Of a DNA stretch of 64,000 nt, positions 35,997 through 45,633 are shown in pieces. This DNA comes from Deltaproteobacteria bacterium. Lineage in GTDB: Bacteria; Desulfobacterota; GWC2-55-46. Location: the NCBI GenBank assembly GCA_016177845.1, contig JACOUO010000008.1, positions 124,001-188,000 of the forward strand, given 5' to 3'. Each line of letters opens with the position of its first letter. Position 1 is the first letter of the stretch. A program made the translations under genes and the position numbers. The notes below the pieces were generated by a model, which worked only from the letters and a program-made list of their open reading frames with translations, had not been told where the DNA came from and ran no database searches.

Positions 35997-36942
35997 TTTC
36001 CCTCCAGTCGATTACTGAGCGGGTTGATATAAGGCTCCTTTTAATATCCTTGTCAGTATCAATGCTGACATTCGAGAGAATCACTGAATCGCTTATCTGT
36101 ATCGGGCTCATCACCTTTACATTATTGCCGATAACGGAATTGATGATTTTAGTGCCTTTCGGCAGGTGAACATTTTCACCGATCACATGGCCGTCAGGCA
36201 TCTTCTCAAGCAGTCTCAGATTGCACTCAAGAAGGTCCTCCGGAACAGTCACATTCATATCCCATTCAACTACATCCGCCACATGCACCTTATACCCGTC
36301 CTCGATTAATATCTGAATTGAATTTGTTATTTCGTACTCATCCCTGAGAGCGGTCCGCGGGGTCCTGCGGATAGCGTCAAAGATTGGCAGGTCAAAAAGA
36401 TATATGCCGCAGCCCTTCAGGTCATTAAACGTATATCTCGGCTTTTCAATAACCCGCTTTACTGCCCCGCTTCGATCCATTTGTATTGCGAAATTTCTCT
36501 TGATGAATTCAGGATTATTTTCCCGCTTCACTACAAGAACCATCGAGGAATTGCGTCTTCTGAAAGTTTCAATGAGTTCATTCAAATCCTTATGAAGTGT
36601 AAAAATGTCCCCAAGAAAAAGTATAAAGGGGCCATTGATGTGGCTCTCAAGCTGCCCTACCGCATGGGCTATCCCGAGCGCCTTTTCCTGCTCTATATAG
36701 CGGATATTTACGCCAAGGGAACTGCCGTTGCCAAAGTAATCTATTATCTTCTCCTTGAGATATCCGACCACGATGATGAAGTCCTTGATGCCGATAGATT
36801 TCATTGCCTCTATCTGGTATTGCATTATCGGCTTGTTGCAAACCGGCAGAAGAGGTTTCGGAGTATCAAAGCTCAGGGGCTTTATTCGTGAGCCAAGTCC
36901 TGCTGAAAGTATTACGCCTGTGATATCATCTTTTCTTTTCAT
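35983..36942 (-). CDS. Sugar-1-phosphate nucleotidyltransferase with beta-helix tail
   Basis: 319 residues. Nucleotidyltransferase signature GVILSAGLGSRIKPLSFDTPK near residue 8 (glycine-rich loop and Lys), FLGDIF as the metal site, ERVIEKP-like VIEKPRY in the middle, and a C-terminal left-handed beta-helix from about residue 250 (HLPKGTKIINSVIGNN). It makes an NDP-sugar, for example dTDP- or UDP-glucose, from a sugar phosphate. It lies between a GT2 and an epimerase and supplies the cluster with activated sugar. Confidence 0.82.
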   Translation of the reverse strand: MKRKDDITGVILSAGLGSRIKPLSFDTPKPLLPVCNKPIMQYQIEAMKSIGIKDFIIVVGYLKEKIIDYFGNGSSLGVNIRYIEQEKALGIAHAVGQLESHINGPFILFLGDIFTLHKDLNELIETFRRRNSSMVLVVKRENNPEFIKRNFAIQMDRSGAVKRVIEKPRYTFNDLKGCGIYLFDLPIFDAIRRTPRTALRDEYEITNSIQILIEDGYKVHVADVVEWDMNVTVPEDLLECNLRLLEKMPDGHVIGENVHLPKGTKIINSVIGNNVKVMSPIQISDSVILSNVSIDTDKDIKRSLISTRSVIDWRENAAS

Positions 36943-36950
36943 CTTCGCTC

Positions 36951-37685
36951 CTAAAGGGAATTCAGCAGCCCTTTTTTGAAAAGAATAGTCTTTAATTTCA
37001 AATACACCAGAAACGCTGACATCTGCATGATTGTCTTAACAGGCTTGAGCGCGCTTTGACCTGCTGCCCTTGAATAATGAGACACCCCGACTTCACTGAA
37101 GTTATGGCCAAGGTTCATAATCTTTATCATAATCTCGGAAGGCGCCTGATAGCCGGTTGATTCAATGTCGATTGCCTTTAAAACATCACTCCTGTAGAGC
37201 CTGAACGCGCAGTTTATATCCTTGAATTTTGCGCCGAACAGGACTTTTATCATTCCGTTCAGGCCTTTGTTGGCGAAAACCCTGAATACAGTATCACTTT
37301 TCTTTTTCCGGTAGCCTGTCACAACGGCAGTGCCATTGGCAGAAGGGCTTAAAAAATATGGGAGCTCCTTAATGTCAAACTGCCCGTCTGAATCTATCGT
37401 AACGATGTAGTCGCCGCTCGAGGCGTTTATTGCGCTTTTCAATGCCGCTCCGTAACCCCTGTTTACAGGGTGGTGCACGATTTTAAGGTTGGGAAATTCA
37501 GTGCACATATTTTGTAGCACCTCAAAAGTCCTGTCCCTGCTTCCGTCATTTGTAACGATTATTTCCCCACTGCAATTGATGGATGCAAGCGCTTCGCTAC
37601 AGGCCCTTACTGTTTTTTCAATATTGGCCTCTTCATTATATGCAGGCATGACTATGGAAAATGAGACTTCCTCAAGACCGTTCAT
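36951..37685 (-). CDS. GT2 glycosyltransferase, polyprenyl-phosphate mannosyltransferase-like
   Basis: 244 residues from ATG 37685 (AGGTG just upstream); a GTG two codons earlier is an alternative. FSIVMPAYNEEANIEKTV, TNDGSRDRTF and TIDSDGQFD give the DPM1/GT2 family with DXD-type metal binding. The C-terminal region has hydrophobic segments but no full membrane domain. Such enzymes make polyprenyl-phosphate sugars, the donors used by GT-C enzymes; the two adjacent large membrane proteins would be natural users. It overlaps the upstream gene by 14 bases. Confidence 0.78.
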   Translation of the reverse strand: MNGLEEVSFSIVMPAYNEEANIEKTVRACSEALASINCSGEIIVTNDGSRDRTFEVLQNMCTEFPNLKIVHHPVNRGYGAALKSAINASSGDYIVTIDSDGQFDIKELPYFLSPSANGTAVVTGYRKKKSDTVFRVFANKGLNGMIKVLFGAKFKDINCAFRLYRSDVLKAIDIESTGYQAPSEIMIKIMNLGHNFSEVGVSHYSRAAGQSALKPVKTIMQMSAFLVYLKLKTILFKKGLLNSL

Positions 37686-40600
37686 TTTCACCTATTTTTT
37701 TCTTCCTGGGATTTCTGACACCGAAATAAATAATCCCTGTTGCTGAAAAAAGAGAAGCCATTTTCGCGAAGTCATAGGCCTTTTGAGGGGCATATTCGAG
37801 ATTAAACTGCGCCTTTCCCTTGTCGTTAAAAACGAAACCGTTAGCAAATCCATTCACTCTGAGAGGCTCATATTTTTTACCGTTTATGTAGAATGCCCAA
37901 TCCCTGTCAAACGAATCATTGAAGACCATTTTTGAATCTTTTTGAGCAATTGCCCTTACCTGGTATTTCGCAGGATTCAATTTCTGAAACCAGACATCAG
38001 GCTTTGCGGCGTTTGAAAACACGCCCTTTTTCCTGACTAGTACTAAAGATTCATTCTCTATACCTTTTGCAAATCTGAATACATGGTCGCCGCGCTTCAT
38101 CAATTTAGCGCCGCTCCATTTATTGCACTCTTTGCTGGTTGGAAGGTAGATGCCTCCGACTGCAAGATCACCTTTATTGCCTATGCATTTTTTCTCAACA
38201 AGTCCGAAATTGCCTTTTAAGGTTGGAATCTGCAGATGGTTATACACGGCACTTTTTTCAAAAATTATTTCTACCCTTTTAAGCTTATGCGTGGCCGAAG
38301 AGGCAAACTTTCTTTTTACAAGCTCATTCAGATTGAAGCTGCCCTTAACCTCTTTCAGGTAGTTTTTTTCAATCTTTAAAGATTCTTCTTTAGTTCCGTC
38401 AAGGCCGATTTTAAGAATCACCTCAGATGCCTTTGCAAAATCCGGGAAAGCAAACTCGCTGTATTGCCCTATATCGACTGAGGGCAGCTCAATAGACGCT
38501 CTGGCTGCAACTTGACCCGGTTTTTCGAATTTCCATTTCGATCCTGCAAAACTATCTGCTTCTTCTCTTTTATACTGAACAGGAGTTAAAGAACTTGCCT
38601 CATAATCAACACTCCCCTTCAGGCTTAGAGAACCTGACCTGTCTTTGAAATTATCAAAAATATAAATCACCTCAAAATCTGCAGAGCTCATCTTGTCAAG
38701 CAGTGCCGCTTTTAGATTTTTGTATTCTGAAGCAGGTACAATCAGCAGGTCGCCAGTCGAGGCAAGAGTTGAATTTCTAAGCGCCACAGTATGTCTGCCT
38801 TTTTCCAGAAAGATAATCCCCTTGTTTGCCCAATTAAGCCCGTCTTCTGTCTCTTTCCCGATTATCTCAATGGAATCCAGAAAAATATTGCCCTTGCTGT
38901 TCTTTGCGAAAACAATGTATTCTCCCGAAGCATTCAGACTAAGTGAACCTTTGTCTTGATATGTGTACCCATAGCTATTTGCAAGAAGCTCACAGACAGT
39001 ATCAATATGATTGCTGTTAAAAAAGATCACCCCTTCGGCATTATTTAAAAATTTATTTGCCATTTCCGGATTTTGAGCATCCTTAGCCATCAGGAGAAAA
39101 GGCGTGTCCAGATGCCCCGTAAGGCTCAGCGCCGGAAAAGCGTTTTCATCTCCGTTTAACAGATAGGCTTTTGAAGCCCCTGTTAATCTTTGCTCATACT
39201 GATGATTTTCATACAACATAAGAGGCCCTATCTTTTTTTTTAAGCTAAAACCGTTTTTGTCCAGCAAAGACCCCGCATATTCATTGAAGTTGTATTCAGG
39301 CATTACCCATCTGTTAAAATCATCATGCAAAAGGACATAGCGCACATTGTAGAGCCCTAAGACCTTCCCAACATCACCGTATTTCCAATTCCAGAAGACT
39401 TTATTCAATGCTTCGACAGGGCGTTGATAGCGGATATAAACAGTGCCGCCGGGCCTGGATACAACCTTTGGAGCAGTAAGCAGTTCAAATGTAGGGTCCG
39501 GGCCGTTGTATCCCCATTTGGTATTTGCATCGTATACTTCGTAGGGAAAATATATCTTGGAATAATCTTGCTCAGACCTAAGCCACTCCTCAGCTTCAGT
39601 ATAATAAGGCGGTATCTTTTGATAGACTCCCGGTTCTCTGGCTGAACCTTTTTCCCGGAGATGGGAGCCTGTAAATACAGGCCAGGCATACAGGCTCGTA
39701 GTGAATAAGAGGCTGAATATAAAGAAACCTGCTAATATCTTCAAAACCACACGGGGCCGCAGTATCCATGCATCAGGCGATTTTTTACTTTCGTCAGCTT
39801 TAGAAGCCAGCATCCCGATTGAATACGCAAGAAGAGGCACAATAGCAAACAGCAGCAGGCTTGAGAACACCCTGTATGGCGCCCTGAAAAGAAAAAAACC
39901 CGGAATATTAAAGTAAAGCCACTCAAATAATTTTCCGAGCGGCTCATGGTTGCCTTTAGCCATGAAGATTGCAAATATGCTTAGTCCTGAGAAAAAGAAG
40001 ATATTCCTGTCATTTCTTGCCCTGCAAACGCTTATAAACGCTAACATTGGCAGAAGTATTCCAATCAATATGAGCAGAGGACTTTGATAAATAGACGGAT
40101 TAAACAACTCATCTGACGGCATATCAAACCAGAGATCAAGCCTTTCATTACGGAACACATTAAGGATCGAAGTGCCGCGGCTGTAGTAGCTTAAGATATC
40201 GAGATTATAAAAACCTTCCTGCACAAGGTCTTTTGAAGTCAGACCGAAATCAGTCAGGTAAATCAAATTAGGCACTATCCACCAGAGATTTACGAATGCG
40301 CAGACTACTGCTGTCTTGAACGAAAAAGACAAAATATGAAATAGCCGTTCCCGTGCAGAGACAGCCGCATGGAAAAGAATGAAGCCTGCCGTAACCATAA
40401 GAAGGGCAACAAAATCCGCAGGGTGTCCCTTTGTGGCAGCTATCGGGAAACTCAGGAGCGCGATAAGCATCGTGTATCTCCATTGTTGCTCCGGCCTTGT
40501 AAACGCCCTGTAAAGAAGCCCGATAAGAATTGGCAGCAAACCATATGTAAGAAGAGCCATCATATTGCCCCTGCCAAAATGCGCCATCACAGGATAGCTG

Positions 40601-41001
40601 AATGTATATAGGACCACACCGATAAGGGCTATGGCGCGGCAGTTTGGTTTTTCAGAAAAAATGGATTTGAGCATAAAGTACATCGAGAAGCCCTGGAGAG
40701 AAAATATTGAGACAAAAACTATTTTTTCGGCAGTATAGTAATCCAGGCCAATGATCACAGGTAAAGAGAACAGCAGATAGTACGGCATTGAAGATATCTC
40801 GTGAGATATGTCGTATCCTCCGGCCATCTTGTCGCTCCAGAGATAAAAACTTTTCTTAAGCGTATCAACAGGATTAAGATAGACGGCAAAATCAAAACCC
40901 GCTATCGCGTTGTAACCATCCTTAAACCAAAGCAAAGGCACAAGCCCGATAACGAATATCAGCGCAATGTCGAGATATGTATTTGAGTTAATCTTCTTCA
41001 T
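37672..41001 (-). CDS. Large membrane protein, YfhO/PTPS-related GT-C-like
   Basis: 1109 residues, paralogous in layout to the gene at 23841: about 12 membrane helices in the first 450 residues, an extracytoplasmic C-terminal half with several beta-sandwich-like segments, and a C-terminal helix. An early FDFAVYLNPVDTLKKSF stretch carries acidic residues. Start ATG 41001 shares an ATGA overlap with the preceding GT39-like gene, indicating translational coupling. Probably transfers a sugar from a polyprenyl-phosphate donor outside the membrane. Confidence 0.65.
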   Translation of the reverse strand: MKKINSNTYLDIALIFVIGLVPLLWFKDGYNAIAGFDFAVYLNPVDTLKKSFYLWSDKMAGGYDISHEISSMPYYLLFSLPVIIGLDYYTAEKIVFVSIFSLQGFSMYFMLKSIFSEKPNCRAIALIGVVLYTFSYPVMAHFGRGNMMALLTYGLLPILIGLLYRAFTRPEQQWRYTMLIALLSFPIAATKGHPADFVALLMVTAGFILFHAAVSARERLFHILSFSFKTAVVCAFVNLWWIVPNLIYLTDFGLTSKDLVQEGFYNLDILSYYSRGTSILNVFRNERLDLWFDMPSDELFNPSIYQSPLLILIGILLPMLAFISVCRARNDRNIFFFSGLSIFAIFMAKGNHEPLGKLFEWLYFNIPGFFLFRAPYRVFSSLLLFAIVPLLAYSIGMLASKADESKKSPDAWILRPRVVLKILAGFFIFSLLFTTSLYAWPVFTGSHLREKGSAREPGVYQKIPPYYTEAEEWLRSEQDYSKIYFPYEVYDANTKWGYNGPDPTFELLTAPKVVSRPGGTVYIRYQRPVEALNKVFWNWKYGDVGKVLGLYNVRYVLLHDDFNRWVMPEYNFNEYAGSLLDKNGFSLKKKIGPLMLYENHQYEQRLTGASKAYLLNGDENAFPALSLTGHLDTPFLLMAKDAQNPEMANKFLNNAEGVIFFNSNHIDTVCELLANSYGYTYQDKGSLSLNASGEYIVFAKNSKGNIFLDSIEIIGKETEDGLNWANKGIIFLEKGRHTVALRNSTLASTGDLLIVPASEYKNLKAALLDKMSSADFEVIYIFDNFKDRSGSLSLKGSVDYEASSLTPVQYKREEADSFAGSKWKFEKPGQVAARASIELPSVDIGQYSEFAFPDFAKASEVILKIGLDGTKEESLKIEKNYLKEVKGSFNLNELVKRKFASSATHKLKRVEIIFEKSAVYNHLQIPTLKGNFGLVEKKCIGNKGDLAVGGIYLPTSKECNKWSGAKLMKRGDHVFRFAKGIENESLVLVRKKGVFSNAAKPDVWFQKLNPAKYQVRAIAQKDSKMVFNDSFDRDWAFYINGKKYEPLRVNGFANGFVFNDKGKAQFNLEYAPQKAYDFAKMASLFSATGIIYFGVRNPRKKKIGENERS

Positions 41002-42869
41002 CCAAGCCTGTAAATTTTAATGATTGGGCCGGTATTACTGCCGTCAGGCGCAAATTCTTTAATCAACCGAGCCTTCCGGCTCCGCAGAAGCGGCTCGTAA
41101 AAATCCCGTGCCCTTTTATTGAGGTAGAATAAAAGGCCGAATTTCCCGTCATTGATATAAATATCAGACTGCCTGTTAAAGCTGAGCAGGTCTTCTTTGA
41201 AGAGGTAATTAAACTCACCCTTTTTTTCAGGGTCGTTGTCGAGTAGAAAATTTGTATATCCGTAGCTTGATATGATCAGATAATCCGCTCCCAGCTCCTT
41301 CAACTCTTCAACCGAACGAAAATTAAAAACGCTGTAAAGCTCTCTATAAACTTCTTTTGATGAGGCTGTCTGTTTTGCATTTGAATCCATGCCATCAGGC
41401 CAATTAGGAGCATCTGTCGTGTATATGACCGGAAGCATCTTATATTTTGGCTTGTCTTTTAAAAATTCAGAATACCCGGCCCTGATCCTCTCGGGCACTT
41501 TCTGTTCATAATATTTCAAGGCTTTGGGGTTTAATAGATTGTTAGGTATATCAGAGTAGACTGGAACCGCGAACTCATACCAGTCCATTGCGATTACAGC
41601 GCCCGCAGGCAAATTGATCTCAATCCAGTCTTTTGCATACAGCCTCGTATCAGGGCGTGATTTAAGCGCAGAGGCTTCGATGGAGCCTGCTACCGAAGGC
41701 AAGACAACTGCAATCACAGCGGCAATTGCAAGAGGCCTTCTGATTGCAAGCCGTGACATAAAATCCTCGGTGAACCTTGCAGCTAAAATACAGAGCACCG
41801 GAAATAAAGCGACAAAAAGATGCAGATACCTGATAGCCCAATCCCTCAAAGCGAGCATAAAGACAGCTGCATAGGACAAAAAGATCAAATCCTGCCGTGA
41901 GCGTTTCATTAAAGCGTAGGCTGCCCCGCATATCAGGACAAAACCAAGCACAGTTTCCTGCCTAATCATTTCTTTGGCGAACCAGCCGATAAGGCTCATG
42001 AACCCAGGAGTAAAAGGCTCAACGGAAGATATGCCGAGTTTAGCAACCTGTGAGAGCATCTTGAATTTTTCAAAAGACTCGCTGAATCTAAAGAGCCACG
42101 AAAGGTTGCCAAGCAGCGATACTATTAATAGAACCAAGACACCAACAGCCCTTTTTGAGAAAAATTCATAATTCAAAAGAGAGCCTGATTGCCGCAAGGC
42201 AAAGAACTGGCTAACTGCAAAAGGAACGAGCAGCAGCACTCCCTGAGGTTTCGTGGAGATAGCAAGGCCTGTAAATAAGAAGGCCAGTAAAGTATTCCTG
42301 TTAAATTCTCCGGATGAAAGGACAATGAAATAAAGAGCTGCAGCAGTGAAGAGCGCAAGGAAGATATCAGCTATGGCCCACTGTGAATGCTGTATGAGAT
42401 GAAACATGCCAAGCGAATATGCAAGCCCGATAAAACCTGCCCGTACTGAATAAAGCCGTTTACAGATAAAATAGGTACACAGGCCGAGCGCAGTGCCTCC
42501 GAACGCGCTAAGGAGCCTGCCAAGCAAAAATACCTTTGACTCACCTGTCAGGAACTTGAGCGCAAAATCAGCAGGACTTGAAAACCAGCCCAATAGCCTT
42601 CCCGTGGAAAAGTAGATGCCATTGACAAGCACAAGCATATACTTATGAAGTACCGGATAGGAGAACTCCTCAGGTATTGGGCTCATCCGCTCAGCCATTC
42701 CGAGGGCGTCAAGCACCTGCCTGTTCTCATCAGGGTGAAAGATGAAAGGCAGGCCATACCCTATCCCCCACAGGCGCAGAGCAAGCCCTGCGGCAAGGAT
42801 AGCCGCTATCATAAAGAAACTCGGGAAAGAAAATCCTGACGTAATATTTGAGTTACTGTTGTTTTTCAA
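40998..42869 (-). CDS. GT39/ArnT-like membrane glycosyltransferase
   Basis: 623 residues with about 11 membrane helices and a soluble C-terminal domain. The first extracytoplasmic loop has FIFHPDENRQ, matching the HPDE motif of GT39-type GT-C enzymes with a catalytic acidic pair. The start is TTG 42869, with AGAGG 9 bases upstream and inside the 3' end of the carbamoyltransferase gene. It is coupled by ATGA to the YfhO-like gene. Substrate unknown. Confidence 0.72.
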   Translation of the reverse strand: MKNNSNSNITSGFSFPSFFMIAAILAAGLALRLWGIGYGLPFIFHPDENRQVLDALGMAERMSPIPEEFSYPVLHKYMLVLVNGIYFSTGRLLGWFSSPADFALKFLTGESKVFLLGRLLSAFGGTALGLCTYFICKRLYSVRAGFIGLAYSLGMFHLIQHSQWAIADIFLALFTAAALYFIVLSSGEFNRNTLLAFLFTGLAISTKPQGVLLLVPFAVSQFFALRQSGSLLNYEFFSKRAVGVLVLLIVSLLGNLSWLFRFSESFEKFKMLSQVAKLGISSVEPFTPGFMSLIGWFAKEMIRQETVLGFVLICGAAYALMKRSRQDLIFLSYAAVFMLALRDWAIRYLHLFVALFPVLCILAARFTEDFMSRLAIRRPLAIAAVIAVVLPSVAGSIEASALKSRPDTRLYAKDWIEINLPAGAVIAMDWYEFAVPVYSDIPNNLLNPKALKYYEQKVPERIRAGYSEFLKDKPKYKMLPVIYTTDAPNWPDGMDSNAKQTASSKEVYRELYSVFNFRSVEELKELGADYLIISSYGYTNFLLDNDPEKKGEFNYLFKEDLLSFNRQSDIYINDGKFGLLFYLNKRARDFYEPLLRSRKARLIKEFAPDGSNTGPIIKIYRLG

Positions 42870-44604
42870 CTATAAAATCCTCTATGGCCAGCACATCTAT
42901 CCTTGTTGCAAGAAAACTCTTTATAGCATCCTGAGGCGATGAGACTACCGGCTCTCCCTTAAGGTTAAAAGAGGTGTTGAGTAAAAGCGGTATGCCTGTT
43001 ATTTTTTTAAACTCTTCTATCAGCCTGCGATATTTAGGATTTGCACTTTTATCTACTGTCTGGACCCTCGCAGTACCATCAACATGCGTAATTGCGGGTA
43101 CCTGCTGCGCCCGTTCGCTTCTCACATCTACTGCCAGCAGCATGTAAGGCGAAGGGAACCCGTTAAGATTGAAAAAAGTCTTTGCGTCTTCCTCAAGGAC
43201 AGACGGGGCGAAAGGGCGGAAGTGCTCCCTGTGCTTTACCCTGCTGTTGATAAAATCCTTCATGTCAGGCCGCCTCGGGTCAGCAAGAATGCTTCTGTTT
43301 CCCAACGCCCTCGGCCCGAATTCCATCTTTCCCTGAAACCATCCTATTACTTTTCCGCTCGCAATATGATTGGCTATGTGCGGAGTGATATCGTCATGGC
43401 GGACATATTTCAGATTTGCGGAATCGAGCGCGGACCTTACATCTTTATTAGAGTATTCAGTGCCCAGGGCCGCTGAATGGATGGCGTGCTTTTTGGGCAT
43501 TACCAGCTGATGATGATAGAGATGCAGCGCGCTGCCCAGTGACAAGCCCCCGTCTCCGGCATTGGGCTGGACAAAGACTCTTTTGAAAGGTGTATTTGCT
43601 GTCACCTTTCCGTTCATTACGCAATTGAGCGCAACCCCGCCTGAAAGGCAAAGGTCATCCCCGCCGGTTTCATTGTGAAGTAACTTTAAAAGATGGAATA
43701 CGGTCTCCTCAAGCATAAGCTGTAGAGATGCTGCGATATCCATGTGCTTTTGAGTGTAATCAGAGCCCGGCATTCTCGGAGGCCCGAAAAGCGAGTGAAA
43801 CTTTTTTGAAAGCCAGTCCTGATAGATAAAAAAAGACGCGGTAGTCGGATCGCCCCAATTGTCTATGAGCACCGGAAGATGAAAGGTGAAATAGTCCATA
43901 TCCATCTTAAAGCCCTCAGGCGTGAGTTTGACTATCTGCCTGAATTCATCCATGTACTTTGGTTTTCCAAATGAGGCCAGGGCCATTACTTTTCCTTCAG
44001 CCCCGAGTTCATGGAACCCGAGATGCTGCGTCACGGAGAAGTAAAGCATGCCGAGAGAATTCGGCCAGTATGTCTGTCCAAGCCTTCTAATGCTTGACCC
44101 GTCGCCGTATGAGAACGCGCAGGTTACGAAATCGCCTGAGCCGTCCATTGTAAGTATCGAGGCCTTTGTAAACGGAGAAGTGTAATATGAGCTTGCCGCA
44201 TGGGCATTATGGTGCTCCACCCTCTTTACCTTTGATGCTATCTTTTTCGGATCACCGCCAACTCTTTCAGCGAGGTCGTCAATGACATTCAACGGCCTGA
44301 GGATCCTCTGCCTCATGTAATTATGAAAATATCTCGGCCATGCCTTTACTGGAAATGTGTTCACGGCAAAAGCGAATTTCCTCCAGAGATTTACCTTGAA
44401 ATCGTTTGCTACTGAAATGTAGTCAACATCATCAAGCGTTATCTTGGCTTGCTCAAGGCAATGCTTTATCGCAAGCTCAGGGAAACCGGGTGAGTGCTTT
44501 ATTCTGTTAAGACGCTCTTCATCAATTGCGGATACAATTTCACCATCTACTACCAACGCGGCTGAAGCATCAGGGTGATATGAAGAAATCCCGAGGATAA
44601 TCAT
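42853..44604 (-). CDS. Carbamoyltransferase, NodU/TobZ/CmcH family
   Basis: 583 residues, usual family length. N-terminal Kae1-like ASKHA domain starts ILGISSYHPDASAALVVDG; metal-binding HHNAH is at His131, His132 and His135; LTMDGSGDF and LSGGVALNC follow. The C-terminal YrdC-like part contains FGPRALGNRSILADPR and PLLLNTSFNLKGEP. It transfers a carbamoyl group from carbamoyl phosphate via ATP to a sugar hydroxyl. In this cluster it probably decorates the glycan or its precursor. It overlaps the GT39 gene by 17 bases. Confidence 0.9.
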   Translation of the reverse strand: MIILGISSYHPDASAALVVDGEIVSAIDEERLNRIKHSPGFPELAIKHCLEQAKITLDDVDYISVANDFKVNLWRKFAFAVNTFPVKAWPRYFHNYMRQRILRPLNVIDDLAERVGGDPKKIASKVKRVEHHNAHAASSYYTSPFTKASILTMDGSGDFVTCAFSYGDGSSIRRLGQTYWPNSLGMLYFSVTQHLGFHELGAEGKVMALASFGKPKYMDEFRQIVKLTPEGFKMDMDYFTFHLPVLIDNWGDPTTASFFIYQDWLSKKFHSLFGPPRMPGSDYTQKHMDIAASLQLMLEETVFHLLKLLHNETGGDDLCLSGGVALNCVMNGKVTANTPFKRVFVQPNAGDGGLSLGSALHLYHHQLVMPKKHAIHSAALGTEYSNKDVRSALDSANLKYVRHDDITPHIANHIASGKVIGWFQGKMEFGPRALGNRSILADPRRPDMKDFINSRVKHREHFRPFAPSVLEEDAKTFFNLNGFPSPYMLLAVDVRSERAQQVPAITHVDGTARVQTVDKSANPKYRRLIEEFKKITGIPLLLNTSFNLKGEPVVSSPQDAIKSFLATRIDVLAIEDFIVEKQQ

Positions 44605-44631
44605 TCATACTCTCCTATGTATGGCTATTTT

Positions 44632-45627
44632 CTACACAGCGCCCTTTGCAATCCTCAACATGGTGTCCCTTCCTTTTGGCGTCGCTAAAATAATGTAGGT
44701 GTAAACAAATGTCTGCAGGAAACAAAGCAGCGGATGATAAAACCAGAAGATATTCCTATCCCTTATGCTCAAATAAACAGCATGGCTCCCTGATAAGATC
44801 GGATTAGTAGAATAAATGAGCCAGAGGATAAGCCTTGCCCTGAAGTTATCAACAAAAACCCAATTGGTATTTCTTGTGTCAAGCTTATCCAGGAAATGCT
44901 GTGAAAAATTTCTTTTCCATTTACCGACCCAGTCATTTACCTTTCCGACATGGTGGTGATAAGTAATCAGGTCCATGATATACGCAACTTTGTTGTTGCC
45001 CTGTTCTATCATCTGCTGAAACGCGTCATTATCACCAAGATAGCCGTGCTGTGCCCATATAGGCGAGATCAGCTCCCTTTTCAGCACCAAACCATTTGCG
45101 CCCCATACAAGCGGCTTATGCGGGTCTACCTTGAAGATAAAAGCGCTCCCTCTAATCCTTGTCGCAGCATCGTTAAGATAAGAGCTGATATTTTTATTCA
45201 TGAAAAATGTCATAGGGTCGCTCTGAATAAGTTCAAAGTATTTATTGATAGGCGGGTCGTTCAAACCTGATTTCAAAGGCCCCCATACGGCAGAGCACTC
45301 ATGGTCCTCGCTGAACGGCCTTGCGGCTTTTGTAAGCCAATCCTTTGAATGAAGCTCATTATCAGCCGCAAAAATCACTACAAGATCGCCATGCGCATGT
45401 TTTATACCGACCTGCAGGCCGTACTCTGCCAACTTTTTAGGATTTGGAAAAACCTTTGGCTCAAACTGCCGCGCAGTATCAATGGTTGAATCAGTGCAGC
45501 CGCCATCAAGCAATATGACTTCTACCTTATCCTGAGGATAGTCCTGGGCCCTTATGGATGCCAGACATGTCCTGATATGCATCTGCGCGTTGAAGACGGG
45601 TATTATGAATGAGAATGTCGGCTGCAT
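44632..45627 (-). CDS. GT2 glycosyltransferase
   Basis: 331 residues. FSFIIPVFNAQMHIRTCL at the N-terminus, LLDGGCTDSTID, and VIFAADNE in place of a classic DXD near residue 88; WGANGLVLKRE and GDNDAF later. A hydrophobic C-terminal segment (residues about 295-315) may attach it to the membrane. It is 6 bases from the DegT gene and is cotranscribed with the lipoyl/E1 group, so it may use the amino sugar made there. Acceptor unknown. Confidence 0.8.
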   Translation of the reverse strand: MQPTFSFIIPVFNAQMHIRTCLASIRAQDYPQDKVEVILLDGGCTDSTIDTARQFEPKVFPNPKKLAEYGLQVGIKHAHGDLVVIFAADNELHSKDWLTKAARPFSEDHECSAVWGPLKSGLNDPPINKYFELIQSDPMTFFMNKNISSYLNDAATRIRGSAFIFKVDPHKPLVWGANGLVLKRELISPIWAQHGYLGDNDAFQQMIEQGNNKVAYIMDLITYHHHVGKVNDWVGKWKRNFSQHFLDKLDTRNTNWVFVDNFRARLILWLIYSTNPILSGSHAVYLSIRDRNIFWFYHPLLCFLQTFVYTYIILATPKGRDTMLRIAKGAV

Positions 45628-45633
45628 TTATGA

